Positions 8,855 through 17,653 of a DNA stretch of 64,000 bases are shown here, one piece after another (position 1 is the first letter of the stretch; each line of letters begins with the position of its first letter). The DNA is taken from NCBI RefSeq assembly GCF_040610475.1, contig NZ_JBEXMJ010000005.1, forward strand, positions 328,479 through 392,478. Reading direction: 5' to 3'. The position numbers were made by a program, and so were the translations under genes. The stretch comes from Actinopolymorpha sp. NPDC004070. Its GTDB lineage: Bacteria; Actinomycetota; Actinomycetes; Propionibacteriales; Actinopolymorphaceae. The notes below the pieces were generated by a model. The model made no database searches. It worked only from the letters and a program-made list of their open reading frames with translations, and had not been told where the DNA came from.

Positions 8855-11209
8855 TCAGCCGGCGACGGCGAGCGCGAACGGCAGCACCTCCCCCGCTCCG
8901 GCGCGCCGCAGCGCCCGGGCCGCCACCGTCATCGTCCACCGCGAGTCCACCACGTCGTCGACGAGCAGCACCGGCGGCGGCTCGCCGAGGTCCCGGCCGA
9001 GCGACGCCAGTCGCTCGCGGACTTCGGCGCCGGCGTCGAGCCGGTCCCACACGCCGGCCAGCCGGAACGCGCTGTTGCCGCCCGGCTCACCGATCGGCCC
9101 GCCGTGGACGAGCTCCATGGAACCCAGCAGCGGCAGCCGGCCGATTCGGGCCAGCCCCTCCGCGACCGAACCGACCAGTCGCGGCCGGGCACGCGAACTC
9201 ATCGCCACCACCGCCACCGGCCTCCGCTCCCAGCCCCAGGTGCGGAGTACGTCGACGCAGGCCTTCATCGCCGCCTCCGGCGCCGGGGCGTCCTCGGCGC
9301 CGGGCGCCAGCAGGGTTCGCAGCCGCTGCCCCCAGCCGAGGTCGGTGAGCCTGGCCACCGCGCGACCGGTCTCCGCGCGCTCGGCGGCGGCGATCCGTCC
9401 ACGCACCGGAACGCCGAGCCGGTCCATCCCGCTCGGCCACATCGCGCGAGGCTCGATCGCGACGCCCACCTGGGCAAGCCGCCCGGCCGCCGCATCCTGA
9501 GCGGACGCCGGCACGTCCGTGGAGTACCACTCCCCGGCGCACCGGTCGCAGCGCCCGCAGTCGGTGGCACTGGGGTCGTCCAGCGCGTGCTGGAGGTAGG
9601 CCATCCGGCAGCCGTCGTGCTTCTCGAACTCGAGCATCGACGCAGCCTCGGCGTCCCGGACGCCGGCCACCCGGGCGTATCGCTCGGCGTCGTAGACCCA
9701 GGGCCGGCCGGTCGCCTCCCACCCGCCGGACACCCGCCGGACCGCCCCCTCGACGTCGAGCACCTTCAGCAGCAGCTCCAGCCGAGTGCGGCGGACGTCG
9801 ACGACGACCTCCAGCGCGGCGGTGGACATCGGCTTGCCGGAGTCGGCGAGGGCGGCGAGCACGGCGTCGGCCTGGTCCTGGCGCGGCATCGACGCAGTGG
9901 CGAAGTAACGCCAGATGTCGGCGTCCTCCACGCCCGGAAGCAGCAGGACGTCGGCGCGCTCGGTGGCCCGCCCGGCCCGGCCGATCTGCTGGTAGTAGGC
10001 GATCGGGGATGACGGGGCGCCGACGTGCACGATGAAGCCGAGGTCGGGCTTGTCGAAGCCCATCCCGAGCGCGGAGGTCGCGACCAGCGCCTTGACCTCG
10101 TTGCCGCGCAGGGCCTCCTCGGCTGACCGGCGTTCGGTGTCGTCGGTGCGGCCGGTGTAGGCGAGCACGGCGTGGCCCGCCTCCCGCAGCAACGCGGCGA
10201 TGTCGTCGGCCGCGGCGACGGTGAGGGTGTAGATGATGCCGCTGCCCGGCAGCTCCTCGAGGTGGGCGAGCAGCCAGGCGAGCCGCTGCTGGGCGGTGGG
10301 CAGGCGGAGCACGCCGAGCCGCAGGCTGTCGCGGGCGAGCGGGCCCCGCAGGGTGAGCACGTCGCCCCCGCCGAGCTGCTCGGCAACGTCGGCGACCACC
10401 CTGGCGTTGGCGGTCGCGGTGGTGCCGAGAACCGGGGTGTCGGCGGGCAGCCGGGCCAGCAGGTCACGGATGCGGCGGTAGTCGGGCCGGAAGTCGTGGC
10501 CCCAGTCGGAGACGCAGTGGGCCTCGTCGACGACCAGCAGACCGGTCCGCTCGGCGAGCTCGGGCAGCTGCTCGGCCCGGAAGCGGGGGTTGTTGAGCCG
10601 CTCCGGGCTGACGAGCAGGACGTCGACCTCGTCTTCGGCCAGCGCCTTCACCACGTCGGCCCACTCGTCGGCGTTGGCGGAGTTGATCGTCACCGCCCGG
10701 ATGCCGGCCCGCTCGGCCGCGGCCACCTGGTCGCGCATCAGGGCGAGCAGCGGCGACACGATGAGCGTGGGGCCCGCGCCCTGGGCGCGGCGCAGTGCGG
10801 TGGCCACGAAGTAGACGGCCGACTTGCCCCAGCCGGTGCGCTGGACGACGAGTGCCCGTCTGCGGCGGGCGACCAGCGCCTCGATCGCCTCCCACTGGCC
10901 CTCCCGGAACGCGGCGTCGTCCCGGCCGACCAGCCGGCGAAGGTGAGCGTCGGCCTCCGCGCGCAACCTGGCCGGGTCGTGGCGCTCGGCGGGGTCGGGG
11001 CGCTCGCCGGGATCCGCGCGTTCGACGGATCGGCGCCGCGCGCTCGGCGGGGTCTGCGACGGGCGGGCCTCGGCGTGGTCCCAGTCGTCGGGCGGTGCCG
11101 GCTCGCCCGGATCCCAGTCGTCGGGCGGGGGCTCGCGCAGGGCCCAGTCGGGCGTCGGCTCACCCGCGCTCCGCGCGGACGGTGGGTCATGGGGCTGGTG
11201 GGCTGTCAC
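8855..11209 (-). CDS. recQ: RecQ-type DNA helicase fused to a phosphoribosyltransferase-like domain
   Basis: A 784-residue protein. An acidic Pro-rich N-terminal stretch (~1-95) precedes the superfamily 2 helicase core: Walker A TGWGKS (~125), DEAHCVSDWGHDFRPDYRRI (~226), GMGFDKPDLGF and QIGRAGR. The RecQ zinc-binding Cys set follows (CRMAYLQHAL then CGRCDRC, ~540-565). The last ~110 residues end in VLLVDDVVDSRWTM, a PRPP-binding loop of the type I phosphoribosyltransferase (ComF-like) family. The helicase unwinds 3'-5' in recombination and repair; the extra domain's role is unknown. GTG 11209 lies 7 bases after a TAGCGT box, a leaderless layout. Confidence 0.88.
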   Translation of the reverse strand: MTAHQPHDPPSARSAGEPTPDWALREPPPDDWDPGEPAPPDDWDHAEARPSQTPPSARRRSVERADPGERPDPAERHDPARLRAEADAHLRRLVGRDDAAFREGQWEAIEALVARRRRALVVQRTGWGKSAVYFVATALRRAQGAGPTLIVSPLLALMRDQVAAAERAGIRAVTINSANADEWADVVKALAEDEVDVLLVSPERLNNPRFRAEQLPELAERTGLLVVDEAHCVSDWGHDFRPDYRRIRDLLARLPADTPVLGTTATANARVVADVAEQLGGGDVLTLRGPLARDSLRLGVLRLPTAQQRLAWLLAHLEELPGSGIIYTLTVAAADDIAALLREAGHAVLAYTGRTDDTERRSAEEALRGNEVKALVATSALGMGFDKPDLGFIVHVGAPSSPIAYYQQIGRAGRATERADVLLLPGVEDADIWRYFATASMPRQDQADAVLAALADSGKPMSTAALEVVVDVRRTRLELLLKVLDVEGAVRRVSGGWEATGRPWVYDAERYARVAGVRDAEAASMLEFEKHDGCRMAYLQHALDDPSATDCGRCDRCAGEWYSTDVPASAQDAAAGRLAQVGVAIEPRAMWPSGMDRLGVPVRGRIAAAERAETGRAVARLTDLGWGQRLRTLLAPGAEDAPAPEAAMKACVDVLRTWGWERRPVAVVAMSSRARPRLVGSVAEGLARIGRLPLLGSMELVHGGPIGEPGGNSAFRLAGVWDRLDAGAEVRERLASLGRDLGEPPPVLLVDDVVDSRWTMTVAARALRRAGAGEVLPFALAVAG

Positions 11210-11216
11210 CTGGCCG

Positions 11217-11222
11217 ACGCTA
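11217..11222 (-). promoter_or_regulatory. -10 box (TAGCGT) of the leaderless recQ transcript
   Basis: TAGCGT on the minus strand lies 7 bases before GTG 11209. This spacing puts the transcription start at or next to the start codon and decides the choice of start. Confidence 0.45.
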
Positions 11223-11324
11223 GTGGACCGCGCCGACAGCCGGTGCCACGCGTTCGCACGGGGTCGGGGGCGAGTCGGGGACATGAATCGTGGCCCTGAC
11301 ACCGTTGGCGAATCCGGGCATGAA

Positions 11325-11359
11325 GAAGCCCCCGCGTCGGGGGGTATCGCGAGGGCTTC
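11325..11359 (-). terminator. Strong hairpin downstream of the sterol-carrier-like gene
   Basis: A 12-bp stem with one G-T pair (11325-11336 with 11348-11359) and an 11-base loop lies in the 285-base gap between the stop of the sterol-carrier-like gene and recQ. It reads as a minus-strand intrinsic terminator followed by TTC. Nothing else is evident in 11223-11494. Confidence 0.65.
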
Positions 11360-11494
11360 TCCAGATGGCTTCGGACCACCGGCACTGAGACGGGGCGGAT
11401 CCCGGTTGGGTTCCGTCGAATCGCAAATTTCCCCGACTTTTTCTCCCCGACCGGGCCTGGCCGCATAACCGCAGGTCAGCGCATTGTGTGGCGG

Positions 11495-11905
11495 TCACTC
11501 GGTCGCATCACCCGGTGCAACCTGGGCCGATGGCAGGAGCGGGAGGTAGACCGACAGGTCGGTCCGCTCCCCGCTCGCGGCCAGCGCGCCCGACTCCCGC
11601 GCGGTCGCCCAGGTCATCCGCTCGGCGGCGAGGAGTACCCAGGTCAGCGGGTCGGTCTCCACGACACCGGGGGGCGTGCCCCGGGTGTGCCGGGGGCCGG
11701 GCACGCACTGGATCGCGGCGTACGGCGGAACGCGCACCTCCACCGACCGGCCGGGCGCCCGCGCCAGCAACAGGGCGAGGGAGTGCCGGACCAGCAGTCG
11801 CAGGTCCTCGGCCGACGGGCGTTCTCCCGCGTCGTGGGCATGCAGGACGCGGGCGAGCGCGGCAGCCGCGTCGGACGGGTCGGCAGGACGCAGTCGTGCG
11901 GGCAC
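11495..11905 (-). CDS. Sterol-carrier-family small protein
   Basis: A 136-residue cytoplasmic protein of a conserved actinobacterial family assigned to the sterol carrier protein superfamily. The central VEVRVPPYAAIQCVPGPRHTRGTPPGVVETDP segment is its usual signature. In many actinobacteria the gene stands beside purF, which fits the purine-rich surroundings, although purF is not in this window. GTG 11905 lies 6 bases after a TAGGCT box (minus strand, 11912-11917), so the message is probably leaderless. No catalytic residues are evident and the function is unknown. Confidence 0.65.
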   Translation of the reverse strand: MPARLRPADPSDAAAALARVLHAHDAGERPSAEDLRLLVRHSLALLLARAPGRSVEVRVPPYAAIQCVPGPRHTRGTPPGVVETDPLTWVLLAAERMTWATARESGALAASGERTDLSVYLPLLPSAQVAPGDATE

Positions 11906-11986
11906 CGGGCGAGCCTATGGCGTGGTGCGCGGCCTCGCGAGGTCACCCGCGTCAGCCGGGCAGGAGTGTCAGCCGGACCGGACGCG

Positions 11987-12760
11987 TCAGCCGGGTCGCC
12001 GGGAGTTGTCGTCCGCACGGTGGGAACCGGCGGAGGTCCTGGACACTGCCCGGGCCGGGCCCCGCACCACCTGGGCACGTGGCCCGGCCGCTCTCGTCGG
12101 ACTCCCGGCCGCCGCCCCGCCGGCGACCAGCAGCACGCCGACCAGGGGAAGCAACCGCAGCCGCTGAACCACCGGCACGAGCGCACCGGCGAACACCAGG
12201 CCGAGGACCAGTGCCACTCCGCCGCCGAGCACCAGTCCGGCGGCCACGTCGTGCGGATAGTGCACGCCGAGGTAGACGCGGGTGGCCCCGAGCAGCAGGG
12301 CGAGCGGGACGACCAGCCACGCCAGCCGTTGCCAGGCCAGCACGAGCCCGACGGCGGCCGCGGCCGCGATCGTCGCGTGGTTGCTCGGGAACGACCAGTC
12401 GCCGCTCACCGGACACGGTGCGAGCGTGACGACTGCGGCGACCGCCCGGCACGGGCGTTCCTCGCGCAGGAAGGACTTGGCGACCTCACTGACGGCGTAC
12501 GCCACGACGGTGGTGACCGGCGCCAGCACGGCGAGGGCGACACCGCGGGCGTCCCCGCGCCGGGACCGCCACCACGCGAACACGAACAGGACCGCGAACA
12601 CCGCGAACCCGGCGTCGGTTGCGGCCTCGGCCAACCGGGCCAGCCAGCCCGGGGTCGACGCGGCGAACTCGGTCACCTCGCGATACCACCCGGCATCCAA
12701 CCCCGGCGTCAGCACCGGCGTCGTCACCGAGGTCGTCACGAGTGTCATCACGGGGCTCAT
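11987..12760 (-). CDS. PAP2-family membrane phosphatase
   Basis: A 257-residue integral membrane protein with about six hydrophobic segments. All three phosphatase motifs of the PAP2 superfamily are present: KSFLREERP (Kx6RP), FPSNHAT (a PSGH-type motif with Asn for Gly) and ATRVYLGVHYPHDV with the catalytic His and Asp. Probable substrates are undecaprenyl pyrophosphate or phosphatidic acid. The start at 12760 has AAGGAG about nine bases upstream. The final ~40 residues are a basic, disordered cytoplasmic tail. The neighbours give no further hint. Confidence 0.87.
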   Translation of the reverse strand: MSPVMTLVTTSVTTPVLTPGLDAGWYREVTEFAASTPGWLARLAEAATDAGFAVFAVLFVFAWWRSRRGDARGVALAVLAPVTTVVAYAVSEVAKSFLREERPCRAVAAVVTLAPCPVSGDWSFPSNHATIAAAAAVGLVLAWQRLAWLVVPLALLLGATRVYLGVHYPHDVAAGLVLGGGVALVLGLVFAGALVPVVQRLRLLPLVGVLLVAGGAAAGSPTRAAGPRAQVVRGPARAVSRTSAGSHRADDNSRRPG

Positions 12761-13050
12761 GCGTGCCCACTCCTTCGCGCTTCGAACGCCGGGCGATCCG
12801 GTCGGCACCTGTCCCGTACCCGGCCGCACCGGCCGGGATCCGCCGGAAATAAGGGGCTTGGCGGACGGAACGGGCCTCCGCGGGACAAACCGACGTCGGC
12901 GTGCGGCCTGCAGGTCAAGGCAGATCCCCGGGGCACGTTGAACGACACTTCCGGGTACGCGCGCCAGTCGGCCGTGATCGTCGGCCGTGATCGCGACCGA
13001 CCGCGCCGGCCGGCCCTTCGACCGTAGGTCGCCGGCACCGGCCCAGGCGT
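12761..13050. other. Intergenic stretch without an evident gene
   Basis: The 290 bases between the PAP2 gene and the VOC gene show no convincing ORF, tRNA or strong hairpin. They contain the PAP2 ribosome-binding site next to 12760. Confidence 0.5.
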
Positions 13051-13452
13051 CTAGCCGTCGCCGGGGCCGAACCTGTCGGCCAGCTCCCGGCCGGCCCAGG
13101 TCGAAAGGCAGAACGGATGCCCTGCCGGATCGGCGTAGACGAAGCAGTGATCGGAGTTGGGCTGGAAGTCCAGCAGCGTGCCCCCGGCGGCGAGGACCCG
13201 CTTTCCGGTCGCCTCGAGGTCGTCGACGTGGAAGTCGAGATGCATCTGCATGGGTACGTCGTTGCCTGGCCACACCGGCGGCCGGAAGTCCTCGACCCGC
13301 TGGAAGGTGAGGAAGGCGTTCGGGCCGGTGACTGCGGCCCAGTGCGAGTTGCCCCTGGCGACGCCGTCGGTGATCGCGGCGTAGAACTGCGCGAGCTCCA
13401 GCGCGTCGGGCGCGTTCAGCGTGGTCCCGTCCAGGCTGATGGTGTCCGACAT
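13051..13452 (-). CDS. VOC-superfamily (glyoxalase-like) protein
   Basis: A 133-residue protein of the glyoxalase-like type with a single VOC fold. Visible marks are QMHLDFHVDDLEATGKRVLAAGGTLL and the C-terminal YADPAGHPFCLSTW. The paired His/Glu ligands are only partly present, so it could be a metal enzyme or a binding protein. Its ATG overlaps the TGA of the SRPBCC gene (ATGA at 13450-13453 region), so it is translationally coupled as the third gene of an ArsR-SRPBCC-VOC operon. Confidence 0.8.
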   Translation of the reverse strand: MSDTISLDGTTLNAPDALELAQFYAAITDGVARGNSHWAAVTGPNAFLTFQRVEDFRPPVWPGNDVPMQMHLDFHVDDLEATGKRVLAAGGTLLDFQPNSDHCFVYADPAGHPFCLSTWAGRELADRFGPGDG

Positions 13453-13976
13453 CAGCCGACCACGGCGTCCTCGTAGGCGGGGGTGAGCTCGGTCCAGCGC
13501 CGGCGCCAGGCCGGGGCCGGAGCCTGCTCCGACCACCCGCCGACGTGAGCGGGGCCGTCGCTCGCGAGCGAGCGGCCGAGGTCCTCCAGATGGACCTGCC
13601 AGCCGGCTCCGAAGAAGTGCAGGCCGCCGACCGGCAGACCGCGTTCCTCGACCACCAGCCGGGTGCCGGCCCCCTCGACCGTGAGCCAGGCCTCGATCTG
13701 GGCCTCCTCGTCCGTCCCCGGCTGGGAGGTCAGCAGCAGGTGGTGCGGCGCGTCGCACACCTCGATCCGCATCGGGCCGGTCCAGGTGCTGGTCATGACG
13801 GCCCGCACGGTCCCGCCCTCACGCAGGTCGCCGGCGACCTCGGCGATCCAACGCGAGAGCCGTTCGGGTGTGGTGCACGCCGTCCACAGATCCTGGATGT
13901 CGGTGTCGTACACGTCCTCCACGCGCACCGCTCCACGGGTCTCGTCGAGTGCCCGCATCGTCCCGGTGATCTTCAC
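13452..13976 (-). CDS. SRPBCC/AHSA1-family protein
   Basis: A 174-residue START-like fold protein of the activator of Hsp90 ATPase homologue 1 (AHSA1) type. The family pattern is VYDTDIQDLWTACTTPERLSRWIAEVAGDLREGGTV followed by an alternating strand region and a long C-terminal helix with GWQVHLEDLGRSL. Such proteins bind small hydrophobic ligands, and the actinobacterial ones commonly sit downstream of an ArsR regulator, as here. The GTG start overlaps the ArsR stop by four bases (GTGA). The ligand is unknown. Confidence 0.82.
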   Translation of the reverse strand: MKITGTMRALDETRGAVRVEDVYDTDIQDLWTACTTPERLSRWIAEVAGDLREGGTVRAVMTSTWTGPMRIEVCDAPHHLLLTSQPGTDEEAQIEAWLTVEGAGTRLVVEERGLPVGGLHFFGAGWQVHLEDLGRSLASDGPAHVGGWSEQAPAPAWRRRWTELTPAYEDAVVG

Positions 13977-14290
13977 TTCCGCGCCCTCTTCCCTCGTGCG
14001 ATCTCCGTGTGCAGCGCATCGAGCCGGTTCTGCCACAGCGCGCGGTATCCCTCGAGCCATTCGTCCACCTCGACGAGCGCCTCGGCCCGCAGGCTGTAGA
14101 TGCGCCGCTGGGCCTCCTGGCGTACGTCGACCAGCCCGGCCTCGCGAAGAACCCGCAGGTGCCGGGACACGCCCGGACGCGCGATGGGCAGCGCCTCGGC
14201 CAGTTCGCCGGCCGTCGCCGGGTGGTCCTTGAGGATCTCGAGCACCGTGCGGCGGCTCTGGTCGGCCAACGCCTGCAACACCGCGTCCAT
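13973..14290 (-). CDS. ArsR-family winged-helix repressor
   Basis: A 105-residue regulator from MDAVLQALADQSRR. The winged helix spans most of the protein: RRTVLEILKDHPATAGELAEALPIARPGVSRHLRVLREAGLVDVRQEAQRRIYSL. It belongs to the metal-independent ArsR group that regulates adjacent SRPBCC genes, since the usual metal-binding Cys motif (ELCVCDL type) is absent. It is first in a three-gene operon with four-base overlaps. Repeats of ACGTAAC just upstream are candidate operator half-sites. Confidence 0.88.
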   Translation of the reverse strand: MDAVLQALADQSRRTVLEILKDHPATAGELAEALPIARPGVSRHLRVLREAGLVDVRQEAQRRIYSLRAEALVEVDEWLEGYRALWQNRLDALHTEIARGKRARK

Positions 14291-14298
14291 GGAGACGA

Positions 14299-14339
14299 AC
14301 GTAACCGATGTGGTACGTAACTGCAAGGGTACGTTCGCG
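14299..14339. promoter_or_regulatory. Repeated half-sites upstream of the ArsR operon
   Basis: ACGTAAC occurs at 14299-14305 and 14315-14321, exactly 16 bases apart, and a related GTACGTTC follows at 14330-14337. They sit 9-47 bases upstream of the ArsR start. The spacing of about 1.5 helical turns suits a dimeric autorepressor (inference). Confidence 0.4.
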
Positions 14340-14613
14340 CGCACGACGGGAACGTCCACGCCCGCGCGAGACCGGCAGAGCGGGCGGCAGAGAACTCAGC
14401 CGGGCCCTGAGTGCCGGAGCGGCGAAGCTGAGTACGCACACTGATCCACTTCGCCCGGCGGTCGAGCATCCTCGAACCAGCGCCGCGAACGCTCCGCGAA
14501 CCCCGTGGAAGTACCAGCGGCGTCACCAGGACACCTCTGGGACCGTCCCAATCCGCCGGTCCCCGTCGACGCCGCTGTTGGTCGCCCATGGCGCGCGGGT
14601 TCACCGGTGGCCG

Positions 14614-14660
14614 GTCCGGGGCGGGCCCGATCTTCGACCACCTCGTGGCCCGCCCCGGAC
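14614..14660 (-). terminator. Terminator hairpin downstream of lon
   Basis: A perfect 14-bp GC-rich stem (14614-14627 with 14647-14660) around a 19-base loop lies 70 bases past the lon stop. It is the only structure I see in the 439-base gap 14291-14729 apart from the ArsR operator repeats. Confidence 0.7.
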
Positions 14661-14729
14661 AACGGCTCTCCGCTTCCGTGCGCTTTCCCCCGGATCTTCC
14701 CTCAGGACCGCCGTCGCCGGCGTCGAAGG

Positions 14730-17126
14730 TCAGGCGGCGCGGACGGCCGCCTGGTCGGCGTCGTTGCCGGCCGCGTCGCTGTCCGCGAGCGCCCAGCGCA
14801 CCACCTCCGACACGTCGTCGGCGAGCCGGACCCGCAGGTCCGACAGCACCGCCTCGGGCACGTCGTCGAGGTCGGGCTCGTTTCGCCGAGGCAGGATCAC
14901 CTCGGTGAGCCCGGCCCGGTGCGCGGCCAGCAGCTTCTGCTTGACCCCGCCGATCGGCAGCACCCGTCCGGTGAGGGAGACCTCGCCGGTCATCCCCACC
15001 TCCGGCCGGACCGGCCGCCCGGACAGCAGCGACGCCAGCGCGGTGGTCATGGTGACCCCCGCCGACGGCCCGTCCTTGGGCACCGCGCCCGCCGGCACGT
15101 GGACGTGCACCCGGCCACTGGTCAGCGCCTCGACCGGAACGCCGAGCTCGCTGCCGTGTGCCCGGAGGTATGACACGGCGATCTGCGCGGACTCCTTCAT
15201 CACCTCGCCCAGCTGCCCGGTGAGGTTGAGCCCGGGCTCGCCGGTCATGGTCGCGGCCTCGACGTACAGCACGTCTCCGCCCGCACCGGTGACCGCGAGA
15301 CCGGTCGCGACGCCCGGCGTCGAGCCGTCCCGCGCCGACTCCGGCTGGAACCTCGCCCGGCCGAGGTAGGTCCGCACGTCGGCGGCACCGACCTCCACCG
15401 GCGCGGTGGCCTTCCCGGTCGCGAGCGCGGTGGCGACCTTGCGCAGCACCTTCGCCAGCGCGCGGTCGAGCGTACGGACGCCCGCCTCACGCGTGTAGTC
15501 GGCCGCGACCGTACGGATCGCGTCCTCGGTCACCCGCACGTCGTCGGCGGACAGCGCGGCCCGGTCCAGCGCCTGGGGCAGCAGGTGGTCGCGGGCGATG
15601 GCGACCTTCTCGTCCTCGGTGTAGCCGTCGAGCGCGACCAGCTCCATCCGGTCCAGCAGGGCCGGTGGGATGGTGTCGGCCACGTTGGCGGTGGCGAGGA
15701 AGAGCACGTCGGACAGGTCGAGCTCGACCTCGAGGTAGTGGTCGCGGAACGTGTGGTTCTGCGCCGGGTCGAGCACCTCGAGCAGGGCCGCCGCCGGGTC
15801 GCCGCGGAAGTCCGAACCCACCTTGTCCACCTCGTCGAGGAGGACCACGGGGTTCATCGAGCCGGCCTCCTTGATGGCCCGGACGATCCGGCCGGCCATC
15901 GCGCCGACGTACGTACGCCGGTGGCCACGGATCTCGGCCTCGTCGCGGACGCCGCCCAGCGCGACCCGGACGAACTTCCGGTCCAGCGCGCGGGCCACGG
16001 ACTCGCCCAGGGACGTCTTGCCGACGCCGGGCGGTCCGACGAGGGCGAGCACCGCACCCGAACCCCGTCCGCCGACGGCCTGCAGACCCCGGCTGGCGCG
16101 CCGGCCGCGGACCGCGAGGTACTCCACGATCCGGTCCTTCACGTCCTCCAGGCCCGCGTGGTCGGCGTCGAGCACCGCCCGGGCGGCGGCGATGTCGGTG
16201 GCGTCGGTCGTCCGGACGTTCCACGGCAGGTCGAGGATGGTGTCGAGCCAGGTACGGATCCACCCGGTCTCCGGCGACTGGTCGGAGGTGCGTTCGAGCT
16301 TGTCGACCTCGCGCAGCGCGGCCTCGCGGACCTTCTCCGGCAGGTCGGCGCGCTCGACCCGGGAGCGGTAGTCGTCTGCTCCCTCGGGGTCGTCGCCCAG
16401 CTCCTTGCGGATGGCGGCGAGCTGCTGGCGCAGGAGGTACTCACGCTGGGTCTTGTCCATGGTGTCGCGGACGTCCTCGCGGATCTTCTCCGCGACCTCC
16501 AGCTCGGCCAGGTGAGCGCGGGCCCACTCCAGCAGCAGGGTCAGCCGCCGGGCGGTGTCCGCGGTCTCCAGCAGCGCGACCTTGCGGTCGCCCTCCAGCC
16601 AGGAGGCGTAGCCGGCCGCGTCGGCCAGTTCGCTCGGGTCGTTCATCCGCTGCACGGTGTCCACGACCTGCCAACTGCCGCGCTCGGTCAGGATGGAGAC
16701 GAGGACGGACTTGTACTCCCGGGCCAGCTCGCGGGTGCGGTCGTCGGCCGGCGGCACGGTCATCGGCTCGGCCTCGACCCACAGGGCCGCACCGGGGCCG
16801 TTGACGCCGACGCCGACCTGGGCGCGCGACACGGCACGGAGTACGACAGCCGGCTCGCCACTGGGGAGCCGGCCGATCTGGGCGATCTCGGCGACCGCAC
16901 CGACGGCGCCGTACCTGCCTTCGATGCGGGGTACGACGAGCACCCGCGGAGACGGGTCGCTCTGGATGCCGGTGCTCTCTTCTGCACCGGATGTGCCGTT
17001 CTGGGCGGCCAGTCGGGCCGCGTCGACGGCGCTGCGGCGTTCACTGTCGAGCTCGACCGGCACGACCATGCCGGGCAGCAGGACCGTGTCGTCGAGGAAC
17101 AGCAACGGAAGGGTGAGCGTGGTCAT
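14730..17126 (-). CDS. lon: ATP-dependent Lon protease
   Basis: A 798-residue serine protease with ATPase, which degrades misfolded and regulatory proteins. The N-terminal substrate-binding domain (TLPLLFLDDTVLLPGMVVPVEL) is followed by a coiled-coil region with the REYLLRQQLAAIRKELGDD motif. The AAA+ domain has Walker A GPPGVGKTS (~residue 363) and Walker B VVLLDEVDK. The protease domain has the Ser-Lys dyad in DGPSAGVTM (~688) and GGVKQKLLAA (~727). ATG 17126 is preferred over GTG 17132. The 527-base upstream gap suggests its own promoter region; no clear HspR or ClgR site was found. Confidence 0.96.
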   Translation of the reverse strand: MTTLTLPLLFLDDTVLLPGMVVPVELDSERRSAVDAARLAAQNGTSGAEESTGIQSDPSPRVLVVPRIEGRYGAVGAVAEIAQIGRLPSGEPAVVLRAVSRAQVGVGVNGPGAALWVEAEPMTVPPADDRTRELAREYKSVLVSILTERGSWQVVDTVQRMNDPSELADAAGYASWLEGDRKVALLETADTARRLTLLLEWARAHLAELEVAEKIREDVRDTMDKTQREYLLRQQLAAIRKELGDDPEGADDYRSRVERADLPEKVREAALREVDKLERTSDQSPETGWIRTWLDTILDLPWNVRTTDATDIAAARAVLDADHAGLEDVKDRIVEYLAVRGRRASRGLQAVGGRGSGAVLALVGPPGVGKTSLGESVARALDRKFVRVALGGVRDEAEIRGHRRTYVGAMAGRIVRAIKEAGSMNPVVLLDEVDKVGSDFRGDPAAALLEVLDPAQNHTFRDHYLEVELDLSDVLFLATANVADTIPPALLDRMELVALDGYTEDEKVAIARDHLLPQALDRAALSADDVRVTEDAIRTVAADYTREAGVRTLDRALAKVLRKVATALATGKATAPVEVGAADVRTYLGRARFQPESARDGSTPGVATGLAVTGAGGDVLYVEAATMTGEPGLNLTGQLGEVMKESAQIAVSYLRAHGSELGVPVEALTSGRVHVHVPAGAVPKDGPSAGVTMTTALASLLSGRPVRPEVGMTGEVSLTGRVLPIGGVKQKLLAAHRAGLTEVILPRRNEPDLDDVPEAVLSDLRVRLADDVSEVVRWALADSDAAGNDADQAAVRAA

Positions 17127-17653
17127 GCCCACTCAACTGATTACACGCTTACAGGCATTCCCGGTTGCTCAAGATTTTCGGGCGAGGCTCGCCCTCGCCG
17201 CCCGCAACGCCGCCAGGCCGGACCGGCATTCCAGCCGGACCCTGGCAGCCGGCCCTCGCGGGTGGACATGACGGCTGGGCATGCCAGTTGGGGCATTCCA
17301 GATCGGCGTTCCGGTCGGGAATTCCGGATGTGACGGGAAAACTTGTCCACAGACTTGCCCGGACCAGGTCCGGGCAGGTCTCGGACCGACTAACGTCGTA
17401 CATATCGGTTACCGGGCGAAACGCTGGGTGACCGGAGCGCGGAGGCCGTATCCCTCCCGTCCCCCCGACGGCCCGCGCTGACCTGCTGCGCCGGCCAGGG
17501 CCCCCACCCGAGCGGCCGCACAGCAAACCCCGCGGGAGGGGCCCCGTCCCGGCCCCTCCCGCCGCGGGGGTCTCCCCGCCTCATCCGAAGCAGACTTCGG
17601 GCCACCCCGGGTGGTTCCTGACGTTCGCGGAATCCACCAGATACTCATGGCGG
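17127..17653. other. Intergenic region with GG(C/A)(A/G)TTCC repeats and a hairpin
   Basis: No convincing gene is present between the divergent lon and membrane-protein genes. GGCATTCC occurs at 17154-17161, 17225-17232 and 17292-17299, with variants GGCGTTCC (17305-17312) and GGAATTCC (17318-17325). A perfect 12-bp hairpin occupies 17532-17562 (7-base loop), followed by a smaller GC hairpin. The hairpin could be a terminator or a 5' leader structure of the rightward gene. Confidence 0.45.

Noticed and set aside
6522-9500. A 992-codon plus-strand frame
   Set aside because: Its composition is that of an antisense shadow and it crosses three well-supported genes on either strand.
11400-11425. 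Possible tRNA T-arm (GGGTTCC...GAATCGC)
   Set aside because: The loop and stem do not pair correctly and no acceptor stem or anticodon arm can be built around it.
17127-17165. HspR (HAIR) operator upstream of lon
   Set aside because: Only a half-site-like TTGAGT is seen; the second half at the required spacing is missing.
17343-17351. Single TTGTCCACA DnaA-box-like sequence near lon
   Set aside because: One isolated copy with no cluster, no AT-rich region and no dnaA or dnaN nearby does not support an origin.
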